Source: Alteromonas hispanica
GTDB lineage: Bacteria > Pseudomonadota > Gammaproteobacteria > Enterobacterales > Alteromonadaceae
Length of the DNA: 64,000 bases
Direction of reading: 5' to 3'
Assembly: GCF_010500915.1 (NCBI RefSeq)
Contig: NZ_JAAAWP010000001.1
Span: forward strand, 310,001-374,000
Shown here: positions 32,642 to 42,062 of the stretch, piece after piece
Numbering within the stretch: the first letter of the stretch is position 1
Layout: each line of letters begins with the position of its first letter
Program-made: the position numbers and the translations under genes
The notes under the pieces: generated by a model
The model's input: only the letters and a program-made list of their open reading frames with translations
The model's database searches: none
What the model was told of the DNA's origin: nothing

Positions 32642-34855
32642 TTATTGTAATGCTGCCTCTAAAAATGCCCACTGCTCGGCATAGCCTTGAATACGCATCC
32701 AGGTTGGTGTACCTGCTCCGTGGCCCGCTCTTGTCTCTACCTTGAGTAAAATTGGGTTGTCGCAGCCTTGTGATGCTTGCAGCTGAGCTGCAAATTTATA
32801 ACTATGCCAGGGCACAACCCTATCGTCGTGATCACCTGTTGTTATTAATGTGGCTGGATAGCATGTACCGGGGCGAGTGTTATGCAATGGTGAATATGCA
32901 TAAAGGGCTTCAAACTGCTCTTTATCTTCGCTCAAACCATAGTCTGAAGACCATCCACGAGCATTGGCACTTGGAGTGTGATAACGCAGCATGTCTAGCA
33001 CACCTACCGCTGGTAAGGCCGCAGCGAACAAATCTGGTCGTTGGGTGATAACCGCACCAACCAATAGCCCTCCGTTTGAGCCACCCTGTACCGCTAGTTT
33101 ATCGCTCGATGTGTATCCCTTCTCAATCAGGAAATTTGCCCCTGAGATAAAGTCATCAAATACGTTTTGCTTGTTTAATTTAGTCCCCGCTTGATGCCAT
33201 TTCTCACCGTACTCACCACCACCACGAATATTTGCTATTGCAAGCACGTTGCCCTGCTCTACCCACACCATACGAGATATAGAATAGCTAGGCAGAAGAG
33301 AAACATTGAAACCGCCATAACCGTACAATAGCGTTTTGTTACTTCCGTCTAATTTTATTCCTTTTTTGTGCACAATAAACATGGGTACTTTAGTGCCATC
33401 TTTACTGGTATAGAATACTTGCTTTGTTACGTAGTTATCGTAATTTATTCCCGTATCGATGGTTTTAAAAACCGAGCTTGTTCCACTATCTAAATCATAT
33501 TTAAAAACCTGCCCCGGATTGGTAAATCCAGTAAGCTTGTAGAAGGTGGAGCTAGCATTTTTACTACCATTGAATCCTGACACGTTACCAACGTCTGAAA
33601 ACGCTAGCTCTTTAAGCTTGTTTCCTTTGGTATCAAACACAACCACGTTAGCTTTTACATCTTTTAAGTACTGCACGAAAAGTTTACCGTCAAGCAGGGA
33701 GGCTTTGCGAAGCGTTGCATCGCTACTTTCGATAATTGTACTAATATCGATAACAGCTTTATTGCTATCAGGGCTATCGTTTAGCGTTACCTGAATTACC
33801 TTACCAGTAGGCGCGTTTTGAGTAGATGAGAAGAGGAGTTTATTATCCTCTTCACCAATAAGTTCATACAAGCCATCCCATTTATCAAAAATAGGCAATA
33901 GAGGCCCCTGTTTGGTCAACGATTTTGCGTAGACGCCATTCGACTCATATCCTTCAAACACAGAAATAAGCAGTGTTTCTCCATCTTGTATAACCGCTGG
34001 ATATGGATTCCACGTTGGTTTATCGTCGAATTTAAAAACAAGTTTATCTTCGCGCTGTTCAGTACCTAATTGGTGAAAGTAAATCGATACCGTTTTGCTA
34101 TCGTCATACTCACCGTTTTCATCTTTTGGATAGCGAGAATAGTAAAACCCCGTTTCGTCAGGCAACCAAGCGATATTAGTAAACTTCACACCGCTTAAAA
34201 AATCGTTAGTATCTTGCTTTGTGTTTACGTCACGTACGTGAATTGTGCTCCAGTCACTACCACCATCAGAAAGCATATAGGCAAGATAGCCTGCTTTAGG
34301 GCTCACCTCGGTAGACGCCATTGAAACTGTGCCATCATCACTTAGGTGGTTAGGGTCGATAAGTACTTCAAAGTTTCCTTCTCTATTCTCTTCGCTCGAC
34401 ACATACATTACATACTGATCTTGTAGCCCGTTATTGTAGGTATAAAATACCTTTGAGTTGACCATGAAAGGCGTAGTGTACTTTTCGTAATCCCACAGTG
34501 CTGTCAAGCGCTCTGTATAGCGTTCGTGAGACGGTAACTCACTCAATAACGGTTTCGCTAACGCATTTTGTGCATCAACCCACTCTTTCACTTCAGGCTC
34601 ATTTTGAGCTTCTAACCAACGGTAAGGGTCGCTAACACTCACCCCGTGATAGTTATCAACCTGATCAACCGTTCTCGTAGCAGGGTAAGCCGATATAGCA
34701 GGGAGCACTGCACTTGAACTAGGGCGTGCTTCTTGTATGCTTGAACCTGACGCTTTTGTATCGCTTGCCGTATCGGTTTTATAAGCTGAATTACATGCAA
34801 CAACAGTACTAGTAGCTAGTATCAGAACGAACGAACGCATTATTTTAGTTTTCAA
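32642..34855 (-). CDS. Prolyl oligopeptidase (S9A), lipoprotein
   Basis: A 737-residue peptidase that cleaves after proline in short peptides. Lipobox VVAC (Cys21) shows export and lipidation. The propeller (about 120-440) is preceded by the N-terminal helix SVSDPYRWLEAQNEPEVKEW, typical of S9A. The triad is Ser593 in GGSNGGLLVGA, Asp in GDHDDRVVPWHS and His in RAGHGAG. It sits 31 nt downstream of an RND permease gene on the same strand, so cotranscription with the pump is possible but not shown. Confidence 0.93.
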   Translation of the reverse strand: MKTKIMRSFVLILATSTVVACNSAYKTDTASDTKASGSSIQEARPSSSAVLPAISAYPATRTVDQVDNYHGVSVSDPYRWLEAQNEPEVKEWVDAQNALAKPLLSELPSHERYTERLTALWDYEKYTTPFMVNSKVFYTYNNGLQDQYVMYVSSEENREGNFEVLIDPNHLSDDGTVSMASTEVSPKAGYLAYMLSDGGSDWSTIHVRDVNTKQDTNDFLSGVKFTNIAWLPDETGFYYSRYPKDENGEYDDSKTVSIYFHQLGTEQREDKLVFKFDDKPTWNPYPAVIQDGETLLISVFEGYESNGVYAKSLTKQGPLLPIFDKWDGLYELIGEEDNKLLFSSTQNAPTGKVIQVTLNDSPDSNKAVIDISTIIESSDATLRKASLLDGKLFVQYLKDVKANVVVFDTKGNKLKELAFSDVGNVSGFNGSKNASSTFYKLTGFTNPGQVFKYDLDSGTSSVFKTIDTGINYDNYVTKQVFYTSKDGTKVPMFIVHKKGIKLDGSNKTLLYGYGGFNVSLLPSYSISRMVWVEQGNVLAIANIRGGGEYGEKWHQAGTKLNKQNVFDDFISGANFLIEKGYTSSDKLAVQGGSNGGLLVGAVITQRPDLFAAALPAVGVLDMLRYHTPSANARGWSSDYGLSEDKEQFEALYAYSPLHNTRPGTCYPATLITTGDHDDRVVPWHSYKFAAQLQASQGCDNPILLKVETRAGHGAGTPTWMRIQGYAEQWAFLEAALQ

Positions 34856-34886
34856 ATTACTCTCCTTAGAAACTCAAAACCTCACA

Positions 34887-37800
34887 TCAGCCTGCATTTT
34901 CAATTTCAGAATTACTGCTTGTCGCGTTATTCATATCTTTACTTTTGTTTGTAAAGACCGTCTTTATATCGTTAAGAATTAAGTAAAGCGCTGGCACAAG
35001 AAGCAGTGTAATAACAGTAGCAAACAAAATACCAAACGCCAGTGAAATCGCCATGGGTATGACGAGCTGCGCCTGTAGGCTACGTTCAAATACAATTGGC
35101 ATTAGCCCCATAAAGGTAGTGAGTGATGTAAGAATGATGGCCCTAAAACGCTGTGTACCGGCACTTATTGCAGCATCCATCAGTGATAGCCCCTCCTTTC
35201 TCGCTCGGTTCACAAAATCAACCATAATGAGGCTGTCGTTAACCACAACACCCGACAGCGCAATGATTCCGCAAATAGACAATACGCTGACGGCCATGCC
35301 AAGTACTAAGTGACCTACAATGGCACCTACTACACCAAAAGGTATCACCGACATAATGATAAGCGGCTGGCTGTAAGAGCGAAGTGGAATAGCCAGCAGG
35401 GTGTATATGGCAAATAATGCAAACAGTAAGCCTTGCATAAAGCTAAACATAGCATCAGCCTGCTCTTTGGAGTTGCCCTGTAGTTTAAATTCAACGTTGG
35501 GATAGCGAGCAAGTAAGTCTGGCATAACATTGTCTATCACGTCATAGGTAACCTCTGACGGGTCCATTAGCGCCTTATCTACCACTCCGGTAATGGTTAC
35601 TGAGCGTTTTCCGTCTACCCTTATGATTGAATCGAAGCCTTGCCCCAAACTAAAAGTTGCAACCTGTTCGAAGGGGATCTCTTGTCCGTTAGGCGCTCTT
35701 ACACGCATATTTTCAAGGTGCTCAATAGAGCTGCGTTCAGATTTTGGATAACGCACCATGACTTTGATTTCTTCATCATCGCGCTGGATACGCTGTACCT
35801 GAGCGCCGTAAAATCCAAAACGAACTTGTTGTCCTAACTGTTGAAGCGAAATTCCCAACGCATCTGCTTGTGGCTTAAGTGCCAGCTGTATTTCATCGCT
35901 ACCACCAGAGAAGGTATCGTTAATGTCGGTAACACCTTCGTAGGTATCAAGAACTTCTTTTATTTCATCGGTAATGGCGCGAAGCGCATTAATATCGCTA
36001 GAACTAAATTCGAAGCTTAGGTCGGCTCCCCCACCAGGGCCTCCTGGTGAACTTATGCTAAAGGTTTTCACGCCTGGAATTTCAGGGATCTCTTCCCGCC
36101 AGCGTTCTTGAATATCAAAGTCTGAGAGACTGCGGGTTTCGCCTTTTGTTAGCTCAGCGAATATCTCACCGCCAAGGTTACCATTATTAAAGGTCATGGC
36201 ATGTTTAATTACATTACCGCCGGTTTCCTCTGCCACTTTTTCATCCATTCGCTGCATTGCATCGCGAAGCGTGTCAAGAACACGGTCTCGCTGCGCAAGC
36301 GAAGAGCCAGGCTCTAATTCAAAACTTGCTGACATAAAGTCGCTTGGAATACTTGGGAAAAATACAAACCTGACAATGCCACCGCCGAATGACCCAATGG
36401 TTAAGATGAGCATAGCTAAGAATATAGCCACGGTTGTGTAGCGATTTTTTACTGCTTTCGCTAAAAATGGCGCGTAAGTGTTATGGATAAACTTCTTAAT
36501 GCCTTCGCTAAAAAAATCTCTAAAGCGTTGGAATTTATTAGCTTTTGCTGGGTCGTACGGCTTTAACTTCATGTGCACCAAGTGTGCAGGCAAAATAAGC
36601 TTAGACTCAATGAGGGAGAAAATCAGGCATACAACAACCACCATGCCAATGGATTTCCATATGATGCCAAAGGGCCCAGACACCATCAGCATTGGTGAAA
36701 ATGCAGCAATGGTGGTTAAAACACCAAAGGTCGCAGGCATAGCTACTTTCTTAACACCTGCGATTACGTTGTCGGCACTATGGCCCTTAGCGTCTATCTC
36801 CGAATAGGCCGATTCGCCCATAATAATAGCGTCATCTACCACAATTCCCAGAACGAGAATAAAGGCAAACAAACTCAGCATGTTGATTGACACGCCAACC
36901 ATATCAAGGGGCATTACTAGTAAGGTGCCTAAAAAGCACACTGGCAAACCTACAATCACCCAAAACGCCAGTTTAATTTTCAGAAACAGTGATAAGACCA
37001 AAAACACTAACAACGCACCGAAAAACATATTCTCCAGCATCATGTTCAATCTATCAGCGAGGTAAAAAGAACTGTCTCCCCAAGTGTCTGCTGTAATGTG
37101 CGCTGGAAATGTCTCTTTTTCTTTGTCGATGTATTGGTTAACTTGTTCAGAAATTTCTAAGGCATTTTGATCGCCCACTGCTCTTACGCGCAAACTTACT
37201 GCGTCTTTTCCATCAAACAGTGCATATTGATTGTTTTCAATAAAACCATCGTTGATATAGGCAACGTCGCCAAGTGTTACACGCGTGCCGTTGCTGTTTG
37301 ATACCAGTATAATTTGTGAAAAGTCCCAACCGGTGTAGGCTTGTCCTTTGGTTCTCAGAAGAATATCGCCGTTTTCTGTGCGAATTGAACCGCCCGGCAA
37401 ATCCACACTCGACTGACTAAGTCGGGCAACAACATCAGAAAAAGTAAGGTTGTACTTTTGTAAATCTGATTCAGACAACTCTATTGATATTTCGTAATCT
37501 CTGGCGCCCACAACTTGTACGCTTGAGATACCTGGTAGGTTAGCGATATCGTCGCGCAAGTCTTTTGCAAATTCTTTTAACTCACGCTCTGTGGCATCGC
37601 CGTATACTGAAACCCAAATGACGTCTTGTTGAATTTTTTGTCTGTAGATGACTGGTTTTTCAGTATCGGCAGGAAAACTAGGAATAGCATCAACCTGCAC
37701 TTTTACTTCATCGAGGAGCGACTTAACGTCATAGCCTTCTTCAACTTGAATGCTAACTGTACCCATTCCCTCTACAGCAGTGGCATTGAGTTGTTTTATT

Positions 37801-38048
37801 CCCTCAAGCTCTTTCACAGCCTCTTCTATTTTTAGCAGCACGCCCTCTTCAACTTCTTGAGGCGCTGCCCCCAAATAAGGCACTCGAACATTGACGACAT
37901 CTATTTCAAAACTGGGGAATACTTGTTTTTGTATGCTAAATGCGCTGAATAATCCTCCAACAATAAGTAACCACATCAATAAATTTGATGCCACATTGTT
38001 GCGTGCAAACCACGCGATTAAACCGCTATTTGTATCTATGCGACTCAT
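34887..38048 (-). CDS. RND efflux permease (HAE1-like)
   Basis: A 1053-residue inner-membrane pump with twelve predicted helices and two large periplasmic loops. VVDDAIIMGE in helix 4 supplies the proton-relay Asp pair. Segments GGAADLSFEFSSS-like in the loop and the C-terminal LLVPALYLILNDIK are usual. It expels hydrophobic compounds using the proton gradient, together with the adaptor immediately upstream; the outer-membrane partner is not present. Its start overlaps the adaptor stop by one base (TAATG). Confidence 0.93.
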   Translation of the reverse strand: MSRIDTNSGLIAWFARNNVASNLLMWLLIVGGLFSAFSIQKQVFPSFEIDVVNVRVPYLGAAPQEVEEGVLLKIEEAVKELEGIKQLNATAVEGMGTVSIQVEEGYDVKSLLDEVKVQVDAIPSFPADTEKPVIYRQKIQQDVIWVSVYGDATERELKEFAKDLRDDIANLPGISSVQVVGARDYEISIELSESDLQKYNLTFSDVVARLSQSSVDLPGGSIRTENGDILLRTKGQAYTGWDFSQIILVSNSNGTRVTLGDVAYINDGFIENNQYALFDGKDAVSLRVRAVGDQNALEISEQVNQYIDKEKETFPAHITADTWGDSSFYLADRLNMMLENMFFGALLVFLVLSLFLKIKLAFWVIVGLPVCFLGTLLVMPLDMVGVSINMLSLFAFILVLGIVVDDAIIMGESAYSEIDAKGHSADNVIAGVKKVAMPATFGVLTTIAAFSPMLMVSGPFGIIWKSIGMVVVVCLIFSLIESKLILPAHLVHMKLKPYDPAKANKFQRFRDFFSEGIKKFIHNTYAPFLAKAVKNRYTTVAIFLAMLILTIGSFGGGIVRFVFFPSIPSDFMSASFELEPGSSLAQRDRVLDTLRDAMQRMDEKVAEETGGNVIKHAMTFNNGNLGGEIFAELTKGETRSLSDFDIQERWREEIPEIPGVKTFSISSPGGPGGGADLSFEFSSSDINALRAITDEIKEVLDTYEGVTDINDTFSGGSDEIQLALKPQADALGISLQQLGQQVRFGFYGAQVQRIQRDDEEIKVMVRYPKSERSSIEHLENMRVRAPNGQEIPFEQVATFSLGQGFDSIIRVDGKRSVTITGVVDKALMDPSEVTYDVIDNVMPDLLARYPNVEFKLQGNSKEQADAMFSFMQGLLFALFAIYTLLAIPLRSYSQPLIIMSVIPFGVVGAIVGHLVLGMAVSVLSICGIIALSGVVVNDSLIMVDFVNRARKEGLSLMDAAISAGTQRFRAIILTSLTTFMGLMPIVFERSLQAQLVIPMAISLAFGILFATVITLLLVPALYLILNDIKTVFTNKSKDMNNATSSNSEIENAG

Positions 38049-39289
38049 TAGTTGTCACCTTTAGAAGATTTAGCAGAATCGGAACCGATTTCATTTGTAT
38101 CTTTGCCTCGATCTGACGTCGCCTCTTCAGCCAGCTCAACCTCATCACCCGGCAGCCTTACCTTCATACCGTTATAGGGATTTGGAACCGCACTAGTAAC
38201 TACCAATGCACCCTCGCGCAATCCGCCATCTATGTAAACTTCTTCTGCGGTTGTTCTGGTAACATCAACGGGCACAATTTCTATCTCTCGGTTTTCGTTT
38301 ACCGTGAGTACCGTATTATCGAGGCGAAGAATATTTCGCGGTAAAGCAATTAATGCTTCTTTTTTACCTGACGTAATTTGAGCCTCAACAAATTGACCGA
38401 AGCGCAAAGGCGCATCGCGGTTTTCAATTAATTGATAAGGCTTTTCTACTTCTACTACAGCGAATACCACACGGCTTCCGGTGTCTAAAATACCTTCGGT
38501 TCTCACCAAGCGCCCTGTCCATGTGCGCTTAATACCTCCTGCTATGGCTTGTAGGGTTACTTCACCGCCATCAGAAAATTGATTTGCGATATCGATAAAT
38601 CTGAGATCGCCATCGGTGATTGGCAACCTAACCTCTGCAGTATCGGTTGAATAAATCATGCCGATAGGCGTTCCCATTGCAACGAACTGCCCCAAATCGA
38701 TATTTCGTTCAACAACGATACCATTGTAAGGCGCTTTAATATTCGTGCGCTCAAGGTTACGCTTTGCGCGTTCTAACTTTGCTTCAGCGGCTTTAACATT
38801 TGCTTGCTCTTTTGCGAGTTGAGGCTTGCGTAAACCCAGCTCTGGCGGTGTTGAGTTTCGAACTGAGCGGTACTCCTGTTCCGCAACCTTACCCCGCGCA
38901 ATCTCTTCTTGCAAAGCAGCTTGCGCTTGCGCAAGTTCGGCCTCGGCAAGTTTCACATCAGTTTTGTAATCTTCTTGTTCTAAAACCGCTAGTACGTCGC
39001 CCTTATTGAAGGTTCCGCCTACAACAAAGTTATCTGACAAGCTAACTACCTGCCCACTGACCTGTGCACTCAATGAAGTTTGATGTTTGGGAACCACGTT
39101 ACCCTGAGACTCAACAACAAAGCTGATTGATTCGGAAGACACTTCTTTAGCGTCAACAAGGAAGGCCGGTATTTCAACAGGAACTTGTTCTGGCGGCTTC
39201 TTAGCGCTAATCATTACCACCGCAGCAACGATTGCAGCGCACACTATGGCAAGTGGAATACCACTTTTTTTCAACACAGAGTCTTTCAT
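38048..39289 (-). CDS. RND efflux periplasmic adaptor (HlyD/MFP family)
   Basis: A 413-residue membrane-fusion protein. N-terminal anchor (about 12-30), a barrel-sandwich region, the helical hairpin (about 100-175, rich in AELAQAQAALQEE and QANVKAAEAKLERAKRNLER) and a beta-barrel C-terminus with a Ser/Asp-rich tail. It bridges the RND permease encoded immediately downstream to a TolC-like channel. The promoter should lie in the ~310-bp gap to the right. Confidence 0.92.
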   Translation of the reverse strand: MKDSVLKKSGIPLAIVCAAIVAAVVMISAKKPPEQVPVEIPAFLVDAKEVSSESISFVVESQGNVVPKHQTSLSAQVSGQVVSLSDNFVVGGTFNKGDVLAVLEQEDYKTDVKLAEAELAQAQAALQEEIARGKVAEQEYRSVRNSTPPELGLRKPQLAKEQANVKAAEAKLERAKRNLERTNIKAPYNGIVVERNIDLGQFVAMGTPIGMIYSTDTAEVRLPITDGDLRFIDIANQFSDGGEVTLQAIAGGIKRTWTGRLVRTEGILDTGSRVVFAVVEVEKPYQLIENRDAPLRFGQFVEAQITSGKKEALIALPRNILRLDNTVLTVNENREIEIVPVDVTRTTAEEVYIDGGLREGALVVTSAVPNPYNGMKVRLPGDEVELAEEATSDRGKDTNEIGSDSAKSSKGDN

Positions 39290-39599
39290 TTACTATCCCT
39301 AGGAAAACTATTTTGAGGCTTTTAAATTAAGCCATTTTATCTTTTATTTTGTGGCACGGAGTTTACTGATTTTTCTGCTATTTTGCTCTATCTAGATTGT
39401 TAGATTTTATGTATTTTTTATAAAAACTTTCTCTTTCCCACTAATCAAACGCAGTAAAAATCCAGCCCAGGTGGCAAAAAGTATGATTGAAAAAGTTTCA
39501 AATATCGGTGATTATTTATTCGCTCTGGAGAGAATGAGCTTAGAAGAAGTCAATTTCTTCTAAAAATAATATTTTCGCTACGTTGAAGAGAAACACATC
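39290..39599. other. Intergenic region upstream of the RND adaptor and the CBM48 gene
   Basis: About 310 bp between divergent genes, AT-rich. It contains one tiny ORF at 39483-39563 and otherwise no visible gene. A palindrome GAAGAAGT...TTTCTTC sits near 39545-39560. Promoters for both flanking genes are expected here, but I cannot assign hexamers with confidence. Confidence 0.45.
39483..39563 (+). CDS. Tiny ORF, 26 aa (doubtful)
   Basis: ATG at 39483 with AGGTGG 8 nt upstream encodes a 26-residue acidic peptide (MIEKVSNIGDYLFALERMSL, then EEVNFF). It stops before the CBM48-like gene. It could be a leader peptide. Too short to separate from chance by eye. Confidence 0.25.
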   Translation: MIEKVSNIGDYLFALERMSLEEVNFF

Positions 39600-39908
39600 A
39601 TGAGTCTTAAGAAGCAATACCTTAAATCGAAGCCTGTGTGCAAAGTGACATTTCGACTGAATGCGGAAGCAGCAGGAGAAGCGAAAAACGCTGAGCTTTA
39701 CGGCGACTTTACTGGCTGGGACGACAAGCCCCTTTCAATGAAAAAGCTAAAAAGTGGAGACTTCACCCTAACCGTTGATTTAGAAAAAGATGCTGAATAC
39801 CAATTCCGCTATCTTATCGACGGCCAAACTTGGGAAAACGACTGGGAAGCCGACGCATATAAGCGCTCGCCCGTTAGTTTTGAAGAAAATTCAGTTGTTC
39901 GCGTCTAA
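39600..39908 (+). CDS. Isoamylase N-terminal/CBM48-like carbohydrate-binding protein
   Basis: A 102-residue single-domain protein. VTFRLNAEAAGEAKNAELYG, DFTGWDDKPLSMKKLKSGDF and YQFRYLIDGQTWENDWEADA fit the glycogen-binding E-set domain found in AMPK beta subunits and branching enzymes. Alone it has no enzyme. Its role may be binding of glycogen or maltodextrin, or it may serve as a partner of another enzyme. It has a decent ribosome-binding stretch (GAAGAGAAA). Confidence 0.82.
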   Translation: MSLKKQYLKSKPVCKVTFRLNAEAAGEAKNAELYGDFTGWDDKPLSMKKLKSGDFTLTVDLEKDAEYQFRYLIDGQTWENDWEADAYKRSPVSFEENSVVRV

Positions 39909-39951
39909 GTCACGACTAAGACATCTAAAACAATAATTACAGATTCCCTAC

Positions 39952-39982
39952 AAAAAGGGCTGCCTAATTGGCAGCCCTTTTT
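39952..39982. terminator. Bidirectional intrinsic terminator
   Basis: GGGCTGCC / GGCAGCCC stem with TAATT loop, flanked by A and T runs; serves the CBM48 gene and the convergent etfA. Confidence 0.88.
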
Positions 39983-40016
39983 ATTTATCTCGCTGTTTCC
40001 AACGTCGATTTATGTT

Positions 40017-40943
40017 TTAAATCGCGCTTTCCAATTCTGGAAGCACATCAAACAAATCACCCACTAAGCCGTAATCGGCAACTTGGAAAATAGGCGCTTC
40101 TTCGTCTTTGTTAATAGCAACAATAACTTTTGAGTCTTTCATACCGGCTAGATGTTGAATAGCACCAGAGATACCTACCGCAATGTACAACTGAGGTGCA
40201 ACAATTTTACCCGTTTGTCCAACTTGCATGTCGTTAGGTACAAAGCCAGCGTCAACGGCGGCGCGAGATGCGCCCATTGCTGCGCCAAGTTTATCTGCAA
40301 TACCTTCGAGAAGTTTAAAGTTCTCGCCATTTTGCATTCCGCGACCACCAGAAATGACCACGTCAGCAGCAGTTAACTCTGGGCGCTCTGACTCTGTAAG
40401 CTCTTCAGAAACAAAATCAGACTTACCGTTAGTTTTTACGATATCAATAGCCGCAACGTCGGCACTGTTGCCAGTTGGCGCAGCATCAAAAGAGGCAGCA
40501 CGTACTGTGATAACCTTAGTGGCATCGCTCGATTGCACTGTAGCGATTGCGTTACCTGCGTATATTGGACGAATGAAGGTGTCTTCACTTTCTACGCCAA
40601 TAATATCCGAGATTTGCGCAACATCTAATAGAGCTGCAACACGAGGCATAAAGTTTTTACCCGTCGTCGTTGCTGCTGCAATCACGTGCGAATAATCGCC
40701 AGATAGTTCTAACACTAGGTCAGCAACATTTTCAGCTAACTGGTATTTATAAACAGCGTTATCGGCAAGCAATACTTTGGTGACGCCATCTACTTGCGCC
40801 GCTGCATCAGCAACAGCCTGACAGCCTTCACCTGCTACCAATACATGAATGTCGCCACCCATTTGCTTTGCAGCATGCACTAGCTTATTGGTTTCAGTTT
40901 TTAGACTCGCATTATCGTGTTCTGCGTATACAAGTACTGTCAT
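40017..40943 (-). CDS. etfA: Electron transfer flavoprotein alpha subunit
   Basis: A 308-residue FAD-binding subunit of ETF. The C-terminal FAD domain contains [40 protein letters not shown] and [19 protein letters not shown], all conserved. With EtfB it accepts electrons from acyl-CoA dehydrogenases in the cytoplasm and passes them to ETF:ubiquinone oxidoreductase, encoded divergently nearby. It overlaps etfB by 4 nt. Confidence 0.97.
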   Translation of the reverse strand: MTVLVYAEHDNASLKTETNKLVHAAKQMGGDIHVLVAGEGCQAVADAAAQVDGVTKVLLADNAVYKYQLAENVADLVLELSGDYSHVIAAATTTGKNFMPRVAALLDVAQISDIIGVESEDTFIRPIYAGNAIATVQSSDATKVITVRAASFDAAPTGNSADVAAIDIVKTNGKSDFVSEELTESERPELTAADVVISGGRGMQNGENFKLLEGIADKLGAAMGASRAAVDAGFVPNDMQVGQTGKIVAPQLYIAVGISGAIQHLAGMKDSKVIVAINKDEEAPIFQVADYGLVGDLFDVLPELESAI

Positions 40944-41692
40944 GAGATCACCTTCGCTTCATTTTTAAGTTTGTCTACTAACTCGGCAACGTCTGCTACT
41001 TTAATACCGCCCTCGCGCTGAGGTGGAGGCGTTACTTTAAGTACTTTCACATTAGACGCCAATTCGACGCCAAAATCTGCTGCAGCTTTCACGTCTAGTG
41101 GCTTGCGTTTCGCTTTCATAATATTTGGAAGCGATGCATAGCGAGGTTCATTCAGGCGCAAATCGGTAGTAACAACTGCTGGGAGAGAAAGTGCAATTGT
41201 TTGAAGGCCGCCGTCGATTTCACGGGTAACATTCACTTTCTCGCCATCAACAGCAACCTCAGATGCGAATGTTCCTTGAGGCATGCCGGTTAATGCCGCT
41301 AGCATTTGTCCAGTCTGATTGTTATCAGAGTCGATACTCTGCTTACCTAAGATAACAAGTTGAGGTGCTTCTTCTTCGACCACTTTCGCTAGAAGCTTAG
41401 CAACTTGCAATGAATCAAGGTTTTGGTCGGTGTCTATTTGAATACCGCGATCAGCACCGAGTGCTAGCGCAGTACGAATTTGTTCTTGGCAGCTCTTGTC
41501 ACCTATTGAGACAACAACAATTTCAGTGGCTACGCCTTTTTCTTTAAGTCTAACCGCTTCTTCAACCGCTATTTCGCAAAATGGGTTTATGGCCATTTTT
41601 GCATTTGTAAGGTCTACGCCAGATTCGTCGGCCTTCACTCTTACCTTAACGTTGTAATCGATCGCGCGTTTGACCGGTACGAGTATTTTCAT
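40940..41692 (-). CDS. etfB: Electron transfer flavoprotein beta subunit
   Basis: A 250-residue partner of EtfA. It starts [20 protein letters not shown], carries the AMP-binding loop [20 protein letters not shown] and the recognition-loop region [20 protein letters not shown]. Length and order are normal. First gene of the etfBA unit, transcribed from the 370-bp gap shared with the divergent ETF dehydrogenase gene. Confidence 0.97.
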   Translation of the reverse strand: MKILVPVKRAIDYNVKVRVKADESGVDLTNAKMAINPFCEIAVEEAVRLKEKGVATEIVVVSIGDKSCQEQIRTALALGADRGIQIDTDQNLDSLQVAKLLAKVVEEEAPQLVILGKQSIDSDNNQTGQMLAALTGMPQGTFASEVAVDGEKVNVTREIDGGLQTIALSLPAVVTTDLRLNEPRYASLPNIMKAKRKPLDVKAAADFGVELASNVKVLKVTPPPQREGGIKVADVAELVDKLKNEAKVIS

Positions 41693-42062
41693 AATTACCT
41701 CAATTATAGAGTTCGTCGGTGTCTATTACGTTTCACTAATAATTATCTATTAAAAATTAAAAACGTATTACTTCACCACGCTTTTTGAAACTTTAATACG
41801 TGTTTTACGTTAAAAAAGAAACCGTGGAACGTCCGTTTTTACAAGGCTAGCTTGAAAAAGACGTTAACACTACGTTTACGATCGCATAAAATGCGTTTTC
41901 ACTTAACGTTAACGTAAACTGCTGTGCAATGTACTTACTGTTGACGTAAACGTCAACCTAGATTACCTTGCAGAACGACATTTAATTTACATGTTTTTGA
42001 CACAAAGCATTATTTGTTTCATCAATAGTGCACTATAAAAATACAAACATAAGGAGCCTCCC
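41693..42062. other. Intergenic regulatory region between etfBA and the ETF dehydrogenase
   Basis: About 370 bp with at least five ACGT-centred repeats spread over 150 bp, but no gene. Two of them are near-perfect palindromes and are listed separately. The remaining sequence is AT-rich. Confidence 0.6.
41903..41956. promoter_or_regulatory. Two ACGT-cored palindromic operators
   Basis: TTAACGTTAACGTAA (41903-41917) contains the perfect palindrome ACGTTAACGT, and TTGACGTAAACGTCAA (41941-41956) is a near-perfect palindrome. Further ACGTTAAC and ACGTTTAC copies lie at 41861 and 41872. The form resembles MerR-type LiuR sites that control branched-chain amino-acid and acyl-CoA breakdown genes; this is recalled, not searched. 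Confidence 0.55.
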
